A stretch of 64,000 nucleotides of DNA from the NCBI GenBank assembly GCA_026182355.1, contig JAPFBL010000117.1:797501-861500 (forward strand), in the 5' to 3' direction. The stretch comes from Hermatobates lingyangjiaoensis (Eukaryota > Arthropoda > Insecta > Hemiptera > Hermatobatidae). Every line of letters starts with the position of its first letter. Within the stretch, counting starts at the first letter, position 1. Of the stretch, positions 10,690 to 22,730 are shown one piece after another. Under the pieces are notes generated by a model, which saw only the letters and a program-made list of their open reading frames with translations, was not told the origin of the DNA and did not search any database. The position numbers and the translations under genes are program-made.

Positions 10690-12700
10690 ATTATGGATGC
10701 CTACTAACACCAGGAAGATAAGTAGCGATCAGGAAAGTTCTGTTACTGAGATCTCTAATAGAATAAGTACCAAAATGCTGGGAGTATGTAGTTATTATTA
10801 TAAATTAAAATATTATTTTTACTTTACTACTTGCATGATTGAACTGCACTCAATATGTTACTTCTTATATGAGTTCGTCTTCCATTACGCTAAACTTACG
10901 AATGATTAATACAGGTTCTTCGTTCGTTAGTGAAGTGAACTTTGCTTTCCCATTCATAGCAACTCTCATGGACACAGTCCTAATGACTTTTTTTGGACAA
11001 ATGTACTTAGAAAGATACCTGATCCCAACGCTGTCACTTTGAGACATTTAGAAGAAGCACTTATTGGTCTCCTGGGAGATAGATCTGCTCTTGGCCTTAA
11101 TATCAATTCTTAATTATTTATTATTATTAATTATTTATTCCTTTTAAACAGCATTGTTTATTTATTTTTCATTTAGTGGGTTCGTTTTTTTCAAATTTGA
11201 ATATTTACAAAATTTTTTTTTGTTCCTTATTTATTTTAATTTATTTATTCATTTACTTATTCATAATCTTGTGATCAGTATTTTCTATCATCGTGGTCCT
11301 TTAATTATAGTAAAGTTTATATGATCGATTTCCGTTTCCTTCTATAGTTTTATGAAATGAATCATTCAACGATCAATTTATTGAGTACAATATTTTCAAT
11401 TGCATTTATTAAGATATAATTATATTTCGCTTGACTTAAATGTGATAATCAAATTCTAGAGCAAAAAAACCTAAGTAGTACATCAGGTTATTTGCTATTC
11501 TAAGTTGAGTTTTCAATTTCTATAGTTATATTTATGGTTACATTTTAGTAACCAAAATTGATTAAAAAGTTTTTTTTATAGCTTACTATTAGTCATTTCT
11601 TTTTTAATAACTGTCATTGTTCTTCAATTAGTTATTTAAAAAAAATTTTTTTTTAATTCATACAATTATCGTAACGCTGCATTTTGTTGATTCAATTAAA
11701 CTAAATAGTACTAAGGTCATCTTCTCAAATTTTATATTTTTGAGAACGGTTACATTACATCTGTCATGCTGATGACGGGATCTCTATCCCGTCCACAAGC
11801 TTTTGCAATCAATAATGCATTAAAATATTCCATTCCACTGAAAAACTATCTTACCCGTTTTTTAAAAAAAATCTGAGGATTTTTTCGATTCTAGCTTCTA
11901 ATAAGCTATTATAATATAATAATATATTATAATATAATATAATATAATTATTATAATATAATATAATATAATAATTTTCGATTCGATTTCATAATAACAC
12001 CGAATTTCCAACACTCGACAGAAATTTACGAATTAAAAGTACTTTTAAAATCACATTTTACCCAAGGAATTTGAATTTCCATCGTGTAATATTTCCAAAA
12101 ACCAATAGCGCAGAACTACTTAATAGTGTCTAGTTACTGATGTAATATGAAATTTCCAGAACTTTTTCTGTATACACCCACCCACCTATAAGGAAGTGGA
12201 ATTTATGTCTATTGAAATTGATAGTTTTACATGAGACTGACGATTTCAATTATCTTTCCATTAAAATGTGCCCACAGTTCACTTATTGGTTCATAGCATG
12301 AAATGGAAAACAACTTTGCATTCTTATAGCACTCGTTTACTTTATCAATCCGTTAAAATGTTGTTGTTCTTAACGAATGCACTTTCTATCACGAATAATG
12401 AGAAAAATCGATCTGCTTCTGACTCAAATGTAAATTAAAAACGATTTATGGTGCTTTAAAATAATTAAAACTTGTTCTTCTTTTCTATGTTCAATGAATG
12501 AAAAATAAATAATTACCTGAGCTTAAGAAATGTATTACGCTTTCGAATTTGTTTATGCAATATTTTAAAATAATTATTAATATAACTATAAATTCGAATA
12601 GTTATTTCGATTAGTGCTGTGACACTATTGGCAAAAACTGTAAAATAGGAAATTCCATAGGCAATCACAGTTTCCTATAATACTTAGTATTATCGTAAAT
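10690..12700. other. Non-coding stretch; unassigned segment 10860-11105
   Basis: Open frames on both strands cross 10839-11047, where the sequence is less AT-rich (CTCATGGACACAGTCCTAAT, CTCCTGGGAGATAGATCTGC). I could not assign this to a gene or element family. A degenerate TATAATA repeat occupies about 11910-11975. The remainder is AT-rich with nothing recognised. Confidence 0.4.
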
Positions 12701-12714
12701 AAACTATCTTGTAT

Positions 12715-12895
12715 CATGTATGAAATGTGGTACCAGACAACAGTGCGCTGAACTAATGATCAGAGCCAGTGTGGCACAGACAGTGTGGTCTCTGAACCAG
12801 TGTGCTTGGGTTCCCTCGATTCTCCTGCAGTCGCTCCAAATCGAATTTTAGAGACTGTAAGTGTGCTTTTAATTTCTCTATGTTTCCTAATATAA
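12715..12895 (+). mobile_element. PLE-type terminus (family with GAACCAGTGTGCTTGG)
   Basis: It shares GTCTCTGAACCAGTGTGCTT, a decayed CTGCAGTCG...CGAA core and ACTGTAAGTGTGCTTTTAAT with copies at 21930-22060 (plus) and 35495-35645 (minus). The GTAAGT motif is intact here but the ribozyme-like boxes are mutated. Confidence 0.65.
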
Positions 12896-13035
12896 ATATT
12901 TTTTTCAAACAATTGTTCTTGATTTCTTCTATTCTATTGTATTAAGTATGTTTTGTCTTTGAGGTTTGGCCATATAAAATAAAATAAACTCCTTCCTAGG
13001 TCAACGTTTCGATGTATTGGTACATCATCTATATT

Positions 13036-13037
<2 letters not shown>

Positions 13038-13085
<48 letters not shown>
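13038..13085. repeat. (TA)n microsatellite
   Basis: A pure TA run of about 48 bp immediately upstream of a PLE leader. Confidence 0.95.
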
Positions 13086-13087
<2 letters not shown>

Positions 13088-13941
13088 TATACAGCTGTCC
13101 TCCAGCAGGCTCCACCTGCTTTCCCCCCCTTCCTTTATCCCCACCACTCCCCTTACCCCCACTGTTTGCCAGCTTTCCCTTCCCTACGCCAGTAGCGTCC
13201 TGGGTCTCCTAGGAACAACTTAGCCCGTCGATGACGTCTGTGACGTCGAAAGCTTCCGCAACCAATACGTTTTTTTTTCTTATATTTATTATTATTATTC
13301 TTTTCTTTATTTCTAACTAAATATACCTTCCTTATTAATTCTTACCTTCTTTCAACACATATACCTTTTAATATACCTTTTCTTGTTCATTATTAATCTT
13401 TTATTCTTCATTAATTTAATCTTTATTAATCTATGTATTACCTATCAATATACTTATACTATTGACCTTTCAACTCTTTTATCATTATTTTTATTGTACT
13501 TTTCTTTATTTCTAACTATACCTTCCCTATTAATTCTTACTTTCATTCAACTCTCTTATTTTAATACATTTTCTTGTCCTTTATTAATCTTTTGTCCTTC
13601 ATTTATTTTAATATTCTTAATCTATTTATTACCTATTAATCTAGTTATACTGTTGATCTTTCAACTCTTTTATTTTAACCGCTTTGTTTCTTGTTCTTTA
13701 TTGACCTTTTATCTTCTCTTTATTTTAACCATTACTAATCCATTTAATCTATTAATACCATTGACTACCTCATTGATTTTGTTTAACATGTCACTTGGCC
13801 AACTTCTTTTTCAGTTGAATCCTGTTAGAAGGAGATTAGTTAGTAGAATCGAATCTCTCAGTCTTAAGATCGCGAATGCCGTGAATGCGGTTAATTTTAA
13901 TGATACCTGTTTGGAAGAGGATCTGCTGCCTATTTATATCA

Positions 13942-13979
<38 letters not shown>

Positions 13980-14001
13980 TATTATATATATATATATATA
14001 T
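13086..14001 (+). pseudogene. PLE 5' leader plus start of its ORF, cut off at (CA)n(TA)n
   Basis: The order seen is: a C-rich segment, then GATGACGTCTGTGACG with CGAAAG (about 13227-13253) as a hammerhead-like core. A T-rich leader of roughly 500 bp follows, then ATG at 13788. The peptide begins MSLGQLLFQLNPVRRRL and continues through an LSLKIANAVNAVNFND-type stretch to CLEEDLLPIYIN. It then runs into (CA)n and (TA)n at about 13944-14001. The same MSLGQLL start is present in the 43.7- and 47.1-kb copies. A longer frame opening at 13383 is only leader read-through; the ATG at 13788 is preferred because the sister copies start there. Nothing of the reverse transcriptase follows. Confidence 0.7.
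13944..14001. repeat. (CA)n-(TA)n compound microsatellite
   Basis: A CA run passes into TATATT and TA repeats at the point where the PLE ORF fragment stops. Confidence 0.95.
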
Positions 14002-14002
14002 A

Positions 14003-14100
14003 AATGATCAATCACAATATCAAATGGGAGAAAAAGGTAAGTCGGCAAGTAACCAACCCGGTAGCCGATGGTGCTGCCACTTGCGCCCTGCCTTAAAGTA
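14003..14100 (-). mobile_element. Chimeric PLE-terminus scrap
   Basis: ATGATCAATCACAATATCAAATGGGA resembles the inner end of the foldback family. It is joined to GGCAAGTAACCAACCCGGTAG, which resembles the 39.3/58.6-kb terminus family. The junction suggests template switching or nested decay. Confidence 0.45.
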
Positions 14101-16120
14101 AAAAAACTAAGAGGAAATATAGGTAGGAAATTAACGTAAGCAATACAAGTTGGGTAAATTTAAAAGAATCAAAAAAAAGTCTAATATTTAATATATATAT
14201 ATATGTATATATATATAAGAGATTTGTATAAACAAAATAATAATATTAAATGTATAAAAAATGTGTATATATACATAAAAAATTCATAATAATTAAAAAT
14301 TGAAGTGTATTTATTTATTTTAAAATTTATTATAATTGTTTATATACTGGTTAAAACTAGTTTTCTAATTTTATTTATATTCAGTTTATATTCTATCTTT
14401 TATTATTAGATGTATTTTCATAGTAGCGTATTTTATTTATAATTTTGTTCTTTTCTTTATTATTATCTTTGAATAAATTCATTTTTTTTTAAGAGGTAGA
14501 ACTACAAACGTTGAGGTAAGTAATAAGTCCTTGTTAGAGTCTCACAGGGAACTAAGTAGACGAAAGTTGGCATATTTTCTGGTTTTAGAGGAACAATGGA
14601 AAGGGAATTTCTTGTACTATTCATTCTTTTGTCGCATAAAAGTAATATTTATTAAATCATAAAATACATCAGCATGGGTAAAGTGATTTTTTAACACAAT
14701 AAATAAACACATTTATAGTGTCAAACTTCTTAGTGCCATCAGTAGGAAGAAATGAGGAATGATACAGCGCGCTGGGAGAACAGCGTCAACTATCTTATCT
14801 TAAATAAATTTACATATTTAAATACGAAATATAATACTTATTAAATAATACGAATAAAAAGAGGAAAAGAAAAAGACAAGTAATTAGGAAAATACAAAAA
14901 CGGAACCTAAGTTTTTGAAGAAATATCCTTTTTCAGAGCAATGAAGAACAACAGAATAAAAGCAAGAGTTTGGCAACACAAAGTTGATTAATATGAATAT
15001 TAAATATATATATATATTGATATATGTAACAAAAATAATTATAACACAGAACATCAGACACCAAAGTCACATTTCAATATTTTGGTAAATATAGTGATTG
15101 TAGTCTGAAGGAGCTGTCATAAATCCACGAAATGGTAGTAAAATGTAAGTTCCTATCAATTTTGAAAATGAATGAGTCTTCTTTTTTTTACTTTTTTCTC
15201 GTTCTCAGTTTTGCTAAGCAGCATTTAAATGATTATATAAGTTCCTTTATGTATAATATTATATGTATTATTATATTATATACAGAACACACATTTATTT
15301 GCACAATATTCACCAGTTATGGGCAGTTGTTAAAATATGAGCCGTAATGGTTTTCTTGTATGTTCCCTTTCTTAATGGAATATCAGTAACAACAGTAAGG
15401 TTGCTTCAATAGTCCCCCACAGTTATTCATAAAAATCGATTAGATAACTCGTATTTAGTTTATTAAATCATAAACGTATGCATCATAGCTGGAGCTTTCC
15501 TAGATCTAGTTATTCAATATATCTGTTTTCTGCAGTTCAATCAGTTCCCCACGTAGTGAAAACGGACAGATGATAGCAGAGAATACAGATTTGCATCGAT
15601 CTCTTAAATAGAAAATACTCTTGGCATCAAATAATGAGTATTAGTAAATTAAATCGAACATTTTGCAAATTTTATATATATACAATGTTATATTTCATCA
15701 GTACTTTTGAAAATACACTTTTAAGACTAATGTCAAATTTTGCTGTAAATAAATGCATCATATCAAAGAATGTTTACTGATTTGGTACAACTGTTAAAAG
15801 TTTGTATCTGCAGCAGAAGTGTTTATGCATAAACATAATGTGTATCTGTTTAACTACACCTATTTCATACATTTCTCTTGCCTCTTACGTTCTTCTATTA
15901 CCTCCAATAGCATTATTTTTCACTTCTCTATTAGTTACTGTCTTAGCTCTGGTTCTAGATTAAAATATTCTTGTTAGGAATACTTTACATTTTCATTCGT
16001 TTAAAAATAACAAAATTATTCAAATATCTGTAGAATCTTACTAGGTATGAACAAATTTAATTCAATTATATTTTTCAATTAATTCATTAAAATATTTTGG
16101 TGAAATATAAATATAATTTA
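14101..16120. other. AT-rich stretch, no gene seen
   Basis: Short (TA)n tracts occur near 14188-14216 and 15004-15016. No recognisable gene or element was found. Confidence 0.55.
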
Positions 16121-16126
16121 TTTTTA

Positions 16127-16619
16127 AACAGAAATTTACATATTGGGGAAATTAGTGTTTATTAGGAAAAAAAAACTAAAAACGCTTTTCGAACACTTGA
16201 TGTTCTTCTTCAGGTTACATTTGCACTGCTGGGGGTGGTTATTCAGTTAAACAGAAATATACATATTGGGGAAAATAGTGTTTATTAGGAAAAAAAAAAT
16301 AAAAATGCTTTTCGAACACTTGATGTTCTTCTTCAGGTTACATTTGCACTGCTGGGGGTGGTTATTCAGTTAAACAGAAATATACATATTGGGGAAATTA
16401 GTGTTTATTAGGAAAAAAAAAAATAAAAACGCTTTTCGAACACTTGATGTTCTTCTTCAGGTTACATTTGCACTGCTGGGGGTGGTTATTCAGTTAAACA
16501 GAAATATACATATTGGGGAAATTAGTGTTTATTAGGAAAAAAAAAAATAAAAACGCTTTTCGAACACTTGATGTTCTTCTTCAGGTTACATTTGCACTTC
16601 TGGGGGTGGTTATTCAGTA
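16127..16619 (-). repeat. 123-bp tandem array, four copies, hammerhead-like core in each
   Basis: Units start at about 16127, 16250, 16373 and 16497 and are nearly identical, differing mainly in the length of an A run. On the minus strand each unit carries CTGAAGA, then a GAACA/TGTTC hairpin with a TCAAG loop, then GAAA; the first unit has these at 16207-16213 and 16187-16190. Tandem 100-400-bp units with self-cleaving hammerheads are the hallmark of retrozymes, described in plants and animals. Here the base next to the hairpin that should pair (position 10.1/11.1) is A rather than the usual G-C, so activity is uncertain. Confidence 0.85.
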
Positions 16620-16629
16620 GGTGAGACTA

Positions 16630-16715
16630 AGAAAGGACGATCAGATGTAACCTGAAGAAGAGCATCAGGTGTTCAAAACGTGCTGTTAGTTTTTCTAAAA
16701 TAAACTTTTTTTGTA
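16630..16715 (+). mobile_element. Inverted, diverged fifth copy of the 123-bp unit
   Basis: GATGTAACCTGAAGAAGAGC and the following GTGTTCAAAACGTGC mirror the array unit in opposite orientation, ending near an AT-rich tail. The head-to-head arrangement is like the other foldbacks in this window. Confidence 0.7.
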
Positions 16716-16719
16716 TGAA

Positions 16720-19300
16720 GAATAATGCTCTCCACAATATGAGTAGATACTACAGTATAACAGATTGCAAAATTAATGAATGAAATATTATAAATTAAAT
16801 ATTATTAAAAATATATAATAAAATTGTGATGTCATTAATACATAACCCAGAAGATTACATCAAGTTCATAAGGATTTAAGAAGCAAGTTTTCTATTAATG
16901 TTCAAAGAAGCTGAGTCGATTAGCAGTGGACTCGGTTAACTGAAAGAAAAAAGAGGTGTATAAGTTAGCGAGAGACTTGAACAAACACCAAGGAAGATGT
17001 TTCCTTCTTTGTGGTCCAGATTAGTGTCACCTTCCTGCTTTCTTTTTGGTTTCCCTTCTCCAAAAGATACATCTAATCCTCAGAAGGGATTTAGCAGCCC
17101 ATTTCAACAGAATGGCCCAAATAATGTATCGAAATCTACTTCCACCTATCTACCTTTCACAAAAAAAAAAAGAAGAAAAGAAAAAGGCTCTTCAATTCCT
17201 TGAACCTAAAAGTTTACGTTTAATACCTTTCTTTTAAATAATATAATATACATTACTATTAAGGCTAAAATAAATGAAAGGAATACTACATAAAACCTTG
17301 TTTAACAATGAATCCTAAAGAAAGTCTAGTGCAAAAATAATTTTAAACCTAACCGTTCATTATATTTGGATGACGGAGGAAATTATTAAAAATAACAGTT
17401 TTATAAAAGAAAATTAAATTTATTATGGGTTGTTAGTTTTTCTTGATAGGCTGTTGGTCTTATAGATATTTTAATATTCCTCTATCAATCTTTTGTTCAT
17501 TTAATCGTATTTACCTATTAGACCGTTTACCGTCTAGAGCGTCATTCATTTAAAAATCTTGAAGCCAGGCTTAACGAAACCTATTTCGTTTCAAACAATG
17601 AGATTAGAACTCACTAAGGTCGTAACTCTCAAACTTCCTTCATTTCTACCTACAGCACTAGTGGAAAAGTCTATTGCCATACTATTGCAAACTTATTATT
17701 CACCAAATAAATGACTATTTCTGATTTTTTCATCTTATTTTAATCAATCTTGGTTAAAAATGATTTTTATTGTTTTTCAGTTGTTTTTTTTTTTGTCTTT
17801 AATGTCAACGCAGACGAGACAAGGTCTCTATAACCTTGTTTATCATAATTATATAACCAATAATTTTAAAAAACGATTACTTCAAATAAAAAATGCTTTC
17901 CATATTAAAAATTAATTAATTAAAAGGGATAATAACAATAAATTTAATCAAAGCTGTGCAGGAAATTAAAATTGAATTTCTCTTCATGTTGATTCTTAAA
18001 TTTTTTAGATATCCCATACGCACAGACACAAACATCTCTTAGTGAACATGATACCTAAACTTTGATTCAAATACAAAACATTAATTACTATTTTAGTCAC
18101 TCTTACTATTTTATAATTATTCTGAACAATTACAATCGCATGAGAGTATTGAAACAAACAATGAACTTTGTCAGAACAGCTCCAAGGCATCTGAGTTGCA
18201 ACTTGGACGACGGGTTTTTTATATGTTGTTTGAATAAATATTGAAGCTTTTATTCTGACGAATCATATTTTTTTTCTTACAACTTTTTGAAGGGAAGGAG
18301 ACCTACTTACTTTACTATAAATATCGCTAGAATAATCAATTTTTTAGTAAAAAAAATAAATAGAAATATTCAAATGTTTAGTCATTGAAAAAATAAATAC
18401 AAATTTCCATCTCTAAATTAAAGGTGAAATATATTTCTGATCATTTCAATAATCTGTTATGCAATTTTTCCGCAAGATTACTTTAGAATCATGATTAAAT
18501 CGAAAAGAAAGTTTAATATATTAATTTCATGAATGCCTTTTTTATTTTCTATTTAAAACAAAATCTTTAAAACTGTTTTAATAGTAATCAATGATAATCT
18601 TGGTGAATGAAAAAAAAAACATAAGTTTTATTTAAAAGAGGAATTTAAGGGATGGTCTTGGTCAGCCATATCCCTTGATTAAAGTCAGTGTTGAAAACTC
18701 GATTACATCAAATTCGTCTTTAATCACTTTCTGAAAGGCTTTGAATAATGTCCCCACTCAAGCCATCCCATCTTAACGCCTTCTATTCTCTTGTGGCCAT
18801 AATTGATTTTTCTCTGTTTAGGAAAGTCTTCGGATTTAGAATTTTAATGTCAGTGTCAATTATTTAATTGCAGTATATAACTATATAGAACATTATTTAC
18901 ACAGATTAATGTACATAAAAGCAATATATATATATATATTGATAAAACTAAATAGTAAAATATTGTTACATTTATATGCAAAGGTAGGTTTATTAAATGT
19001 AATTATTGAATCCAGAATTTGCACTTCTAATTTACAAACGATAGTCTACGAAAAAAAAGCTAATAAATAATGTTTTTCTTATTATTTTTACACTGACAGA
19101 AATAAATCTGAAATGACCTACACTTTTATATTATTATAACTCCTAATAGCATAAAACTCGTTGTTAATGAATTAGGGTTTGGTTTTTATTTTTCTATGCT
19201 TATCATATATACACAATATAAAACCTCCTTGTTAAATTATTATTATTAAATAATAAAACTAATTTTTTAAATAATAGAATTGTTTGATAAAATTCTTAAA
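16720..19300. other. AT-rich stretch, no gene seen
   Basis: No recognisable elements. Short frames around 16997-17237 overlap in two phases and carry a poly-Lys end from an A run. A (TA)n tract lies near 18926-18941. Confidence 0.5.
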
Positions 19301-19499
19301 GAATATCTCTACATGAAGGAAAACAGGAAAAGATTTAAAAAACAGCTGGAACCATGCATAAGATAAATGAAAGAGTACTGGAACAAAAAGAAAATAGATG
19401 AAAGAGTACTAAAGAACATTATAAAAAACAACATAAGACGCAAAAACACCAATGATAGTCTTTCTGGTTACGTATTATAAAAGCCCTACAATGACTACT

Positions 19500-19809
19500 A
19501 ACAACCACTGCAAAAACACTTCATTGAAAGAAACAAACCTTGTGTACAAGTACAAATGTAATTATGGGGACTGTAAAACCCACTAACACTCATAGTGGAG
19601 TAACTACAACTACACATTCAAGGAGGCTCACTATGCAGCTGATATCTGGATCCCCCAGAAAACGAAAACACAGAGTCCATCATGCTAAGATAACTATGGA
19701 AGCGCTTATAGAAGGAAATAAAGTAATAAAAAAAGAAGGAAACCAATGCAGATTAAAATTAACAGAAGCCATACATAAACGGGAAAAGTATTATGATTGT
19801 TCATATTAA
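19500..19809 (+). pseudogene. Diverged PLE GIY-YIG endonuclease remnant
   Basis: Reading across one small frame change near 19560-19580, the peptide contains TNLVYKYKCNYGDCK, then GVTTTTHSRRLTMQLISGSP, then HHAKITMEALIEGN and RLKLTEAIH. These align by eye with the 46.5-kb PLE C-terminus (HLVYQYTCNTGNCEACP, YIGMTTTKLSR, TTLTREMLEKGT, LHILEALYIKD). The expected family role is the endonuclease that nicks target DNA. In this copy the YIG triplet is degraded to a Gly-Val. The copy is a fragment with no reverse transcriptase seen upstream. It preserves the RRLTMQL segment that the 46.5-kb copies have lost. Confidence 0.75.
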
Positions 19810-20009
19810 GTTCAAGACATTTAGGACCTCTCCAGGTAGCGCCAATGACACTCTAGGACACTCAACCCTCAACGATTAGAAAGACAGAGTTAATCCTCCC
19901 AACCCCCTCAACAAATTCCACTTTCCTTATACAAATGAACTATCTGTTTCAAAACTCATTCATGTCTTGATAATGGCTGAGGACAGCAATAACATGAACT
20001 CATTTAACA

Positions 20010-20660
20010 TGTCGAAGATTGGTAGTCCAGAGTTTGATCCCCACCTGGCCCTCGATTTATTCACGCTGTAGGCGAATAAATCTGATTTGAAAAATCCTGG
20101 AAATTGACATCCAAAAAACGCATACATTATATTAAAAATGTATTTTGTTTGTATAACTATAGAAACTATAACTATATATAAGTTATATACATAGTTTATA
20201 TATAGCTATATGAGCCGTTTATTTTGAAAGTGGCCTAATTCCATTTTCCAAAAAAATTTAGCTAGCTATTTAAATAATTACATTTTTACGTTATCTTTAC
20301 CTTTTGCAGCAAATTGTACAAAATTTATTTAAAATTACTAAGAATTTTTATAAAAAAAATTAGTTGATAAATAATATGACAATATTTTTAAATTTTGTAA
20401 AACGCAAACCCTTAAATATCTCGATTTTAACATAAATGGAATTAGACCACTTTCAAAATAAGCGGCTCATATATATATTAAACTACATATAAGAACTGTA
20501 AAAAAAAATTGTGAGTACGTCTTTCCTTGGAGAGGTCGTTTGGCCATCGGTCCCGAGCCTATACGATGTCAAGTACTCGTTAAAGATCCGTACTCGAAAT
20601 GTACTTGAATTAGGCAAAATGTATTACTCCCAATGTCGAATCAATAGAAACACAGATCGA
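20010..20660 (+). mobile_element. tRNA-derived SINE, interrupted copy
   Basis: Two pieces of the SINE found intact at 32.4 kb are present in order. About 20013-20091 carries a decayed B-box region and CTGGCCCTCGATTTATTCA. About 20512-20655 carries the CGGTCCCGAGCCTATACGAT block through to the ACTCCCA-type end. About 420 bp separates them, of which 20209-20471 is a MITE. The A box is lost, so this copy is old. Confidence 0.75.
20209..20471. mobile_element. MITE with ~37-bp terminal inverted repeats and TA target site
   Basis: The left end starts TGAGCCGTTTATTTTGAAAG after a TA at 20209. The right end, read in reverse, starts TGAGCCGCTTATTTTGAAAG before a TA at 20470. The inverted repeats extend through TCTAATTCCATTT (left 20211-20246, right 20434-20469) with two differences. 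There is no coding inside. A TA duplication with long inverted repeats fits a Tc1/mariner-type non-autonomous element; the family is inferred. Confidence 0.85.
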
Positions 20661-20984
20661 ACAAAAAGCCGGTAAACGGTTGACGTTATCACTCGCTAGA
20701 GGATCAGTTTAAACAGTAAAAAAAAAGAAGGTCAATTAATTAGATTTAAGAAATTGTACTATTTAGAAATATTTCTCATTCGTATTAATAATAATTTAAT
20801 AAACGACTTACATACAGAGTTAATAGCTTGAAGATATTTTCTAGTGTCCTTCTTCTGTTAATTTCCGTACTTTCAGCATAAAAAAAAAAATAAATAAATT
20901 CTAAAACTTGGTAATAATATATCACAAGAATACAATAAAAAATAAAAAAATATGAGAAAATTTAAAGGATGGTTCTAACCTTCT

Positions 20985-21170
20985 AGAGAAAAGAGGAAAT
21001 TAAGTATAGGTGAGGAGGTGGGGAAGGGAAGGTAATTCTGTTATTACCTGGAGTGGTGCGGCCGGGTCAAGCCCTTTGACCTCTCCTAATCCCTCACTAC
21101 AACATGCACCCTCCTACCATTTGTACTTACTAAAACCCTATAAGAACTCCTTTAATGGGCACTTCGTTTT
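20985..21170. other. GC-elevated island of unknown origin
   Basis: AGGTGGGGAAGGGAAGGTAA and GGTGCGGCCGGGTCAAGCCC contrast strongly with the surroundings. An 88-codon frame crosses it, but its second half is a T-run translation. A possible weak relation in wording to the GC-rich segment at 60.3 kb was noted but not established. Confidence 0.3.
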
Positions 21171-21179
21171 TTTTTTTTT

Positions 21180-21920
21180 TAAAAAAAGTTCAAATTACGT
21201 CTTAACAACTCTCATATGCAAAATAAACTGCCACTGTATATTACAAGTTTTTTTTTTACATATCTTTCATCTTTAGTTTAATATTAATCAGTATTTTTTT
21301 TTAATAATACTCTTACATTTCCTCTATCTTTAAAATTTAATTTATTTTTGTTGGAGTGACAAATTCAGGTAGAAAGACATAATTTTGTTTAAAGAAAAAA
21401 AGGAGCTGACGAATACATTTAAAATGACTTAATTAAAATGTTAAGTTTGAGTGATTTTGTTTCATCAGCACTGGATGTATATGAGATGATTAGTGAATTT
21501 TGAAAACATTTTAAAGTATTATAAGAAATCAATAATTTAATTCAACAAGAATGTTGAATAAATAACATGTGTTGGCTACTTTGAGCAGTGGTAGAAATTG
21601 AACGATACATGAAGTCATAATTCTATCTTTCTTATAGCATGCTTCAACTATAATTCTAAAACATTCTTGTACTTGTGGGGACCAGATACTGTACAATTAA
21701 CTAATTGTATAAACCAATAAAAAGCAACATCCTTTCCTCCAACATCCATCCTTTCCAAGCAACACTTGGAATTCGATTCACTTTTTTTGTATCTATGAAG
21801 TTTGAGGCGTCCATTAATGATTTTGAATGTATAATTTGCCTATTAAATCCATAGAACACAGATAAACATTAAAATAGAGGATCGATTGTTAATAAAAGGA
21901 TTTATGTTTCATTTCTGTAC
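21180..21920. other. AT-rich stretch, no gene seen
   Basis: It has T-runs near 21166-21180 and 21295; nothing recognised. Confidence 0.55.
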
Positions 21921-21929
21921 CAAACTTCA

Positions 21930-22280
21930 TCCAGTGTAGTCATACGTTGGTCTGCAATAATCTCTGTACCAGTGCACTTGGTTCCCCTCTCTAATCTCTC
22001 CTGAAAACGGTTCAAACAAAAAATAAGATACTGTCAGTGTGTGCTTTTAATTTCGCTATAACTGTTTATCTACCTCGAACTTTATTTATATATACATATA
22101 AGCATCTCAGAAGAGCCTGTAGGACATTAGAGAAACTCTCTAAAAAGGTAACTAAGCATGAAGTTGGCATAACATTTTTAGAAACACATATATGTATATA
22201 TATATATACTTTTTCGATTAAAGTACGATCCGAAAGGGACAAATACAGTTCAATGTATACACATTGAACTATATATATAT
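21930..22280 (+). mobile_element. PLE terminus followed by N-terminal ORF fragment
   Basis: TTGGTCTGCAATAATCTCTG, CCAGTGCACTTGG, CTCCTGAAAACGGTTC and ACTGTCAGTGTGTGC mark the family shared with 12.8 and 35.5 kb. The GTAAGT motif is mutated to GTCAGT. About 70 bp later the plus strand reads LRRACRTLEKLSKKVTKHEVGIT and then enters a TA tract near 22195-22206, the same N-terminal signature seen elsewhere. Confidence 0.65.
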
Positions 22281-22289
22281 TAGTTACTT

Positions 22290-22730
22290 TGGGAGCACAC
22301 CTTCTTTTAAACACATTTGGTTAAATACCTTCCCTATTTCTAAATTTTTATGTCTCCTACATACCTTATCTAATTGTCTTATAAGGGTTTTCCATTTCAT
22401 TGGCAACATATACCACCAGTTCACCAAATGATTTAATTTTGATATTTGTAATAGATGCAACAATTCAATCATTGGTATACATAGGGAGCAGTCCTTCTTT
22501 TACACACATTTTGTTAAATATTAATATTAATGTAAATATAAATTAAAGACAAAACGTCGGATCTTTTGTAAATATCAGAACTAAACCATTTGGTGAACTG
22601 GTGTATAAGTTACCAATGAAATGGAACATTCTTATAAGATAATTAGAGAAGTTATATAGGAGATATACAAAAGTTAGAAATAAGGAAGGCATTTAACAAA
22701 ATATATACATTATTTGACACAGGCACGCGA
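22290..22730. pseudogene. Inverted pair of PLE N-terminal fragments
   Basis: The minus-strand arm (about 22308-22465) reads a KWKTLIRQLDKVCRRHKNLE peptide and then a VFNQMCLKEGVLPK ending. The plus-strand arm (about 22568-22715) has the same nucleotide sequence with scattered changes (TTTGGTGAACTGG, ACCAATGAAATGGAA, GGCATTTAACAAA). These are two copies of the PLE N-terminal region facing each other, both truncated. Confidence 0.65.

Noticed and set aside
11910..11975. TATAATA repeats as a regulatory array
   Set aside because: Low-complexity AT expansion; similar tracts at 33.8, 38.8 and 59.0 kb show it is general background.
13383..14003. 206-codon open frame on the plus strand
   Set aside because: Its first two thirds translate a T-rich leader and its end a (CA)n(TA)n tract. 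Only the part from the ATG at 13788 has a PLE-like peptide.
16127..16619. CRISPR-like array
   Set aside because: Units are directly adjacent with no variable spacers, and the sequence is eukaryotic.
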